Below, in pieces: positions 63,221 to 64,000 of a DNA stretch of 64,000 nucleotides. How positions within the stretch are numbered: the first letter of the stretch is position 1; every line of letters starts with the position of its first letter. A program made the translations under genes and the position numbers. Origin of the DNA: Candidatus Fredericiella danica (lineage in GTDB: Bacteria; Chloroflexota; Anaerolineae; Caldilineales; Caldilineaceae); NCBI GenBank assembly GCA_016713335.1, contig JADJPH010000018.1, positions 40,397 to 104,396 of the forward strand, written 5' to 3'. The notes under the pieces are model-generated. The model did no database searches and was not told where the DNA came from. It saw only the letters and a list, made by a program, of their open reading frames with translations.

Positions 63221-64000
63221 ATGAAAATTCTGATCACCGGTGGCGCAGGGTTTATTGGCTCCCACACGGTTCAGGCTGCACTTGCTGCCGGCCATTCGGT
63301 TCGTGTGCTGGACAACTTGAGCACAGGGTTGCGCACCAATCTACCTGTAGATGTTGACCTGATTGAAGGCGATGTCAACGACACAGCCGCTGTCGCCAAG
63401 GCGCTTGCCGGCTGCGATGCCGTCCTCCATCTCGCCGCACTCGTCAGCGTTCCCTACTCCATGCGCGACCCGGTCGCCACCTTTCACATCAACACAGAAG
63501 GCGCCGTCACCCTGTTGGAGGCCGCGCACCAATGTGGGATTCGGCGCTTTGTCCTCGCCTCGACTTGTGCTGTCTACGGAGATCTGCCCGGTCGCAAAAC
63601 CGAGGGTTCCCCGGTTCAACCCCTCTCTCCGTATGCCGCCAGCAAACTGGCGGCCGAAGCATGGGTGCAGGTCTATGCACGCGCCTATGCCATGGAGACG
63701 GTGGTGTTGCGCTATTTCAATGTCTACGGCGCACGCCAGCGTGCAGATTCGCCGTACAGTGGTGTTATTGCTCGGTGGTGCAGCGCCGCCGCGGCAGGCA
63801 GGCCTTGCACGGTTTACGGTGATGGACAACAGACGCGCGACTTTGTGGCGGTGCAGGACGTCGCCGCCGCCAACCTGTTGGCGTTGACTGCCGAATTACC
63901 CTGGGGTGAAATCTTCAACATCGCCACCGGCGAATCGATCACGCTGAACACTCTCTTGCAGGCGCTTGAGACGGTGTTCAACGGCGCCATTCCGCGCATC
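63221..64000 (+). CDS. NAD-dependent UDP-glucose 4-epimerase-like protein (cut by window end)
   Basis: The first 260 codons of an extended SDR, open to the window edge. ILITGGAGFIGSHTVQAALA is the NAD-binding motif, VLDNLSTGLRTNL follows, and the catalytic residues are in LASTCAVYGDLPG and YAASK. VLRYFNVYGARQ and the substrate-site TVYGDGQQTRDFVAV are typical of GalE/WbpP-type epimerases. GAGGT lies about 10 bases before the ATG. Asp 34 after the second beta strand fits NAD+ rather than NADP+. It is probably another sugar-precursor enzyme of the locus; the specificity is unknown. Confidence 0.88.
   Translation, partial: MKILITGGAGFIGSHTVQAALAAGHSVRVLDNLSTGLRTNLPVDVDLIEGDVNDTAAVAKALAGCDAVLHLAALVSVPYSMRDPVATFHINTEGAVTLLEAAHQCGIRRFVLASTCAVYGDLPGRKTEGSPVQPLSPYAASKLAAEAWVQVYARAYAMETVVLRYFNVYGARQRADSPYSGVIARWCSAAAAGRPCTVYGDGQQTRDFVAVQDVAAANLLALTAELPWGEIFNIATGESITLNTLLQALETVFNGAIPRI

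Overview
The window is a GC-rich bacterial chromosome segment. Protein flavour suggests Chloroflexota (Caldilinea/Anaerolineae-like); this rests on family resemblance recalled from memory, as no rRNA or other decisive marker is present. It has a housekeeping part (about 1-14.7 kb) and a very large surface-polysaccharide locus (about 14.7-64 kb).

Housekeeping part: prmC and a Cof-type HAD phosphatase (overlapping stop/start), an EamA transporter, then on the minus strand a leucine-dehydrogenase-like enzyme, an adenosine-specific kinase, an MscS channel and an unusual lipoprotein with two fused solute-binding domains. The plus strand resumes with dnaE, a YIP1-family membrane protein ending at a perfect hairpin terminator, and thyX.

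Polysaccharide locus: a WbpA-type UDP-GlcNAc dehydrogenase, several NDP-sugar epimerases/dehydratases, and about six glycosyltransferases. Wzx/Wzy-type assembly is represented by a flippase, an Ig-like/Wzy-like fusion and an O-antigen-ligase-like protein. A priming phosphoglycosyl transferase, a PglE/PglD/PglF-like set, WecB and a heparinase II/III-like lyase complete it. Embedded in this locus is a sulfur branch: CysD, CysNC and CysH (sulfate to APS/PAPS to sulfite), a UDP-sulfoquinovose synthase (SqdB/SQD1) that consumes sulfite, and a PAPS-type sulfotransferase. Together they could place both C-sulfonated sugar (sulfoquinovose) and O-sulfate esters on one glycan.

Between 30.8 and 44.8 kb lie two paralogous modules that I cannot assign to a described system. 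Each has a polytopic GT-C-like membrane protein with a C-terminal TPR region, followed by membrane-anchored proteins made of TPR and jelly-roll-like repeats. The last of these contains three ~1.1 kb tandem repeats.

Repeats: (i) a REP-like hairpin family (3.9-4.1, 41.7 and 63.0 kb), one copy lying inside a coding sequence; (ii) a GxxExxY gene enclosed by inverted GCGGAGA-type repeats (57.2-58.2 kb); (iii) a triple nested inverted repeat between convergent genes (61.1-61.4 kb); (iv) a structured element at 62.8 kb sharing a 20-mer with 16.03 kb.

Many conserved genes (dnaE, thyX, cysD and others) are broken by single-base frameshifts, mostly in short homopolymers. I read these as consensus indel errors rather than pseudogenes. 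Where both parts are long they are listed as separate entries, otherwise as one span.
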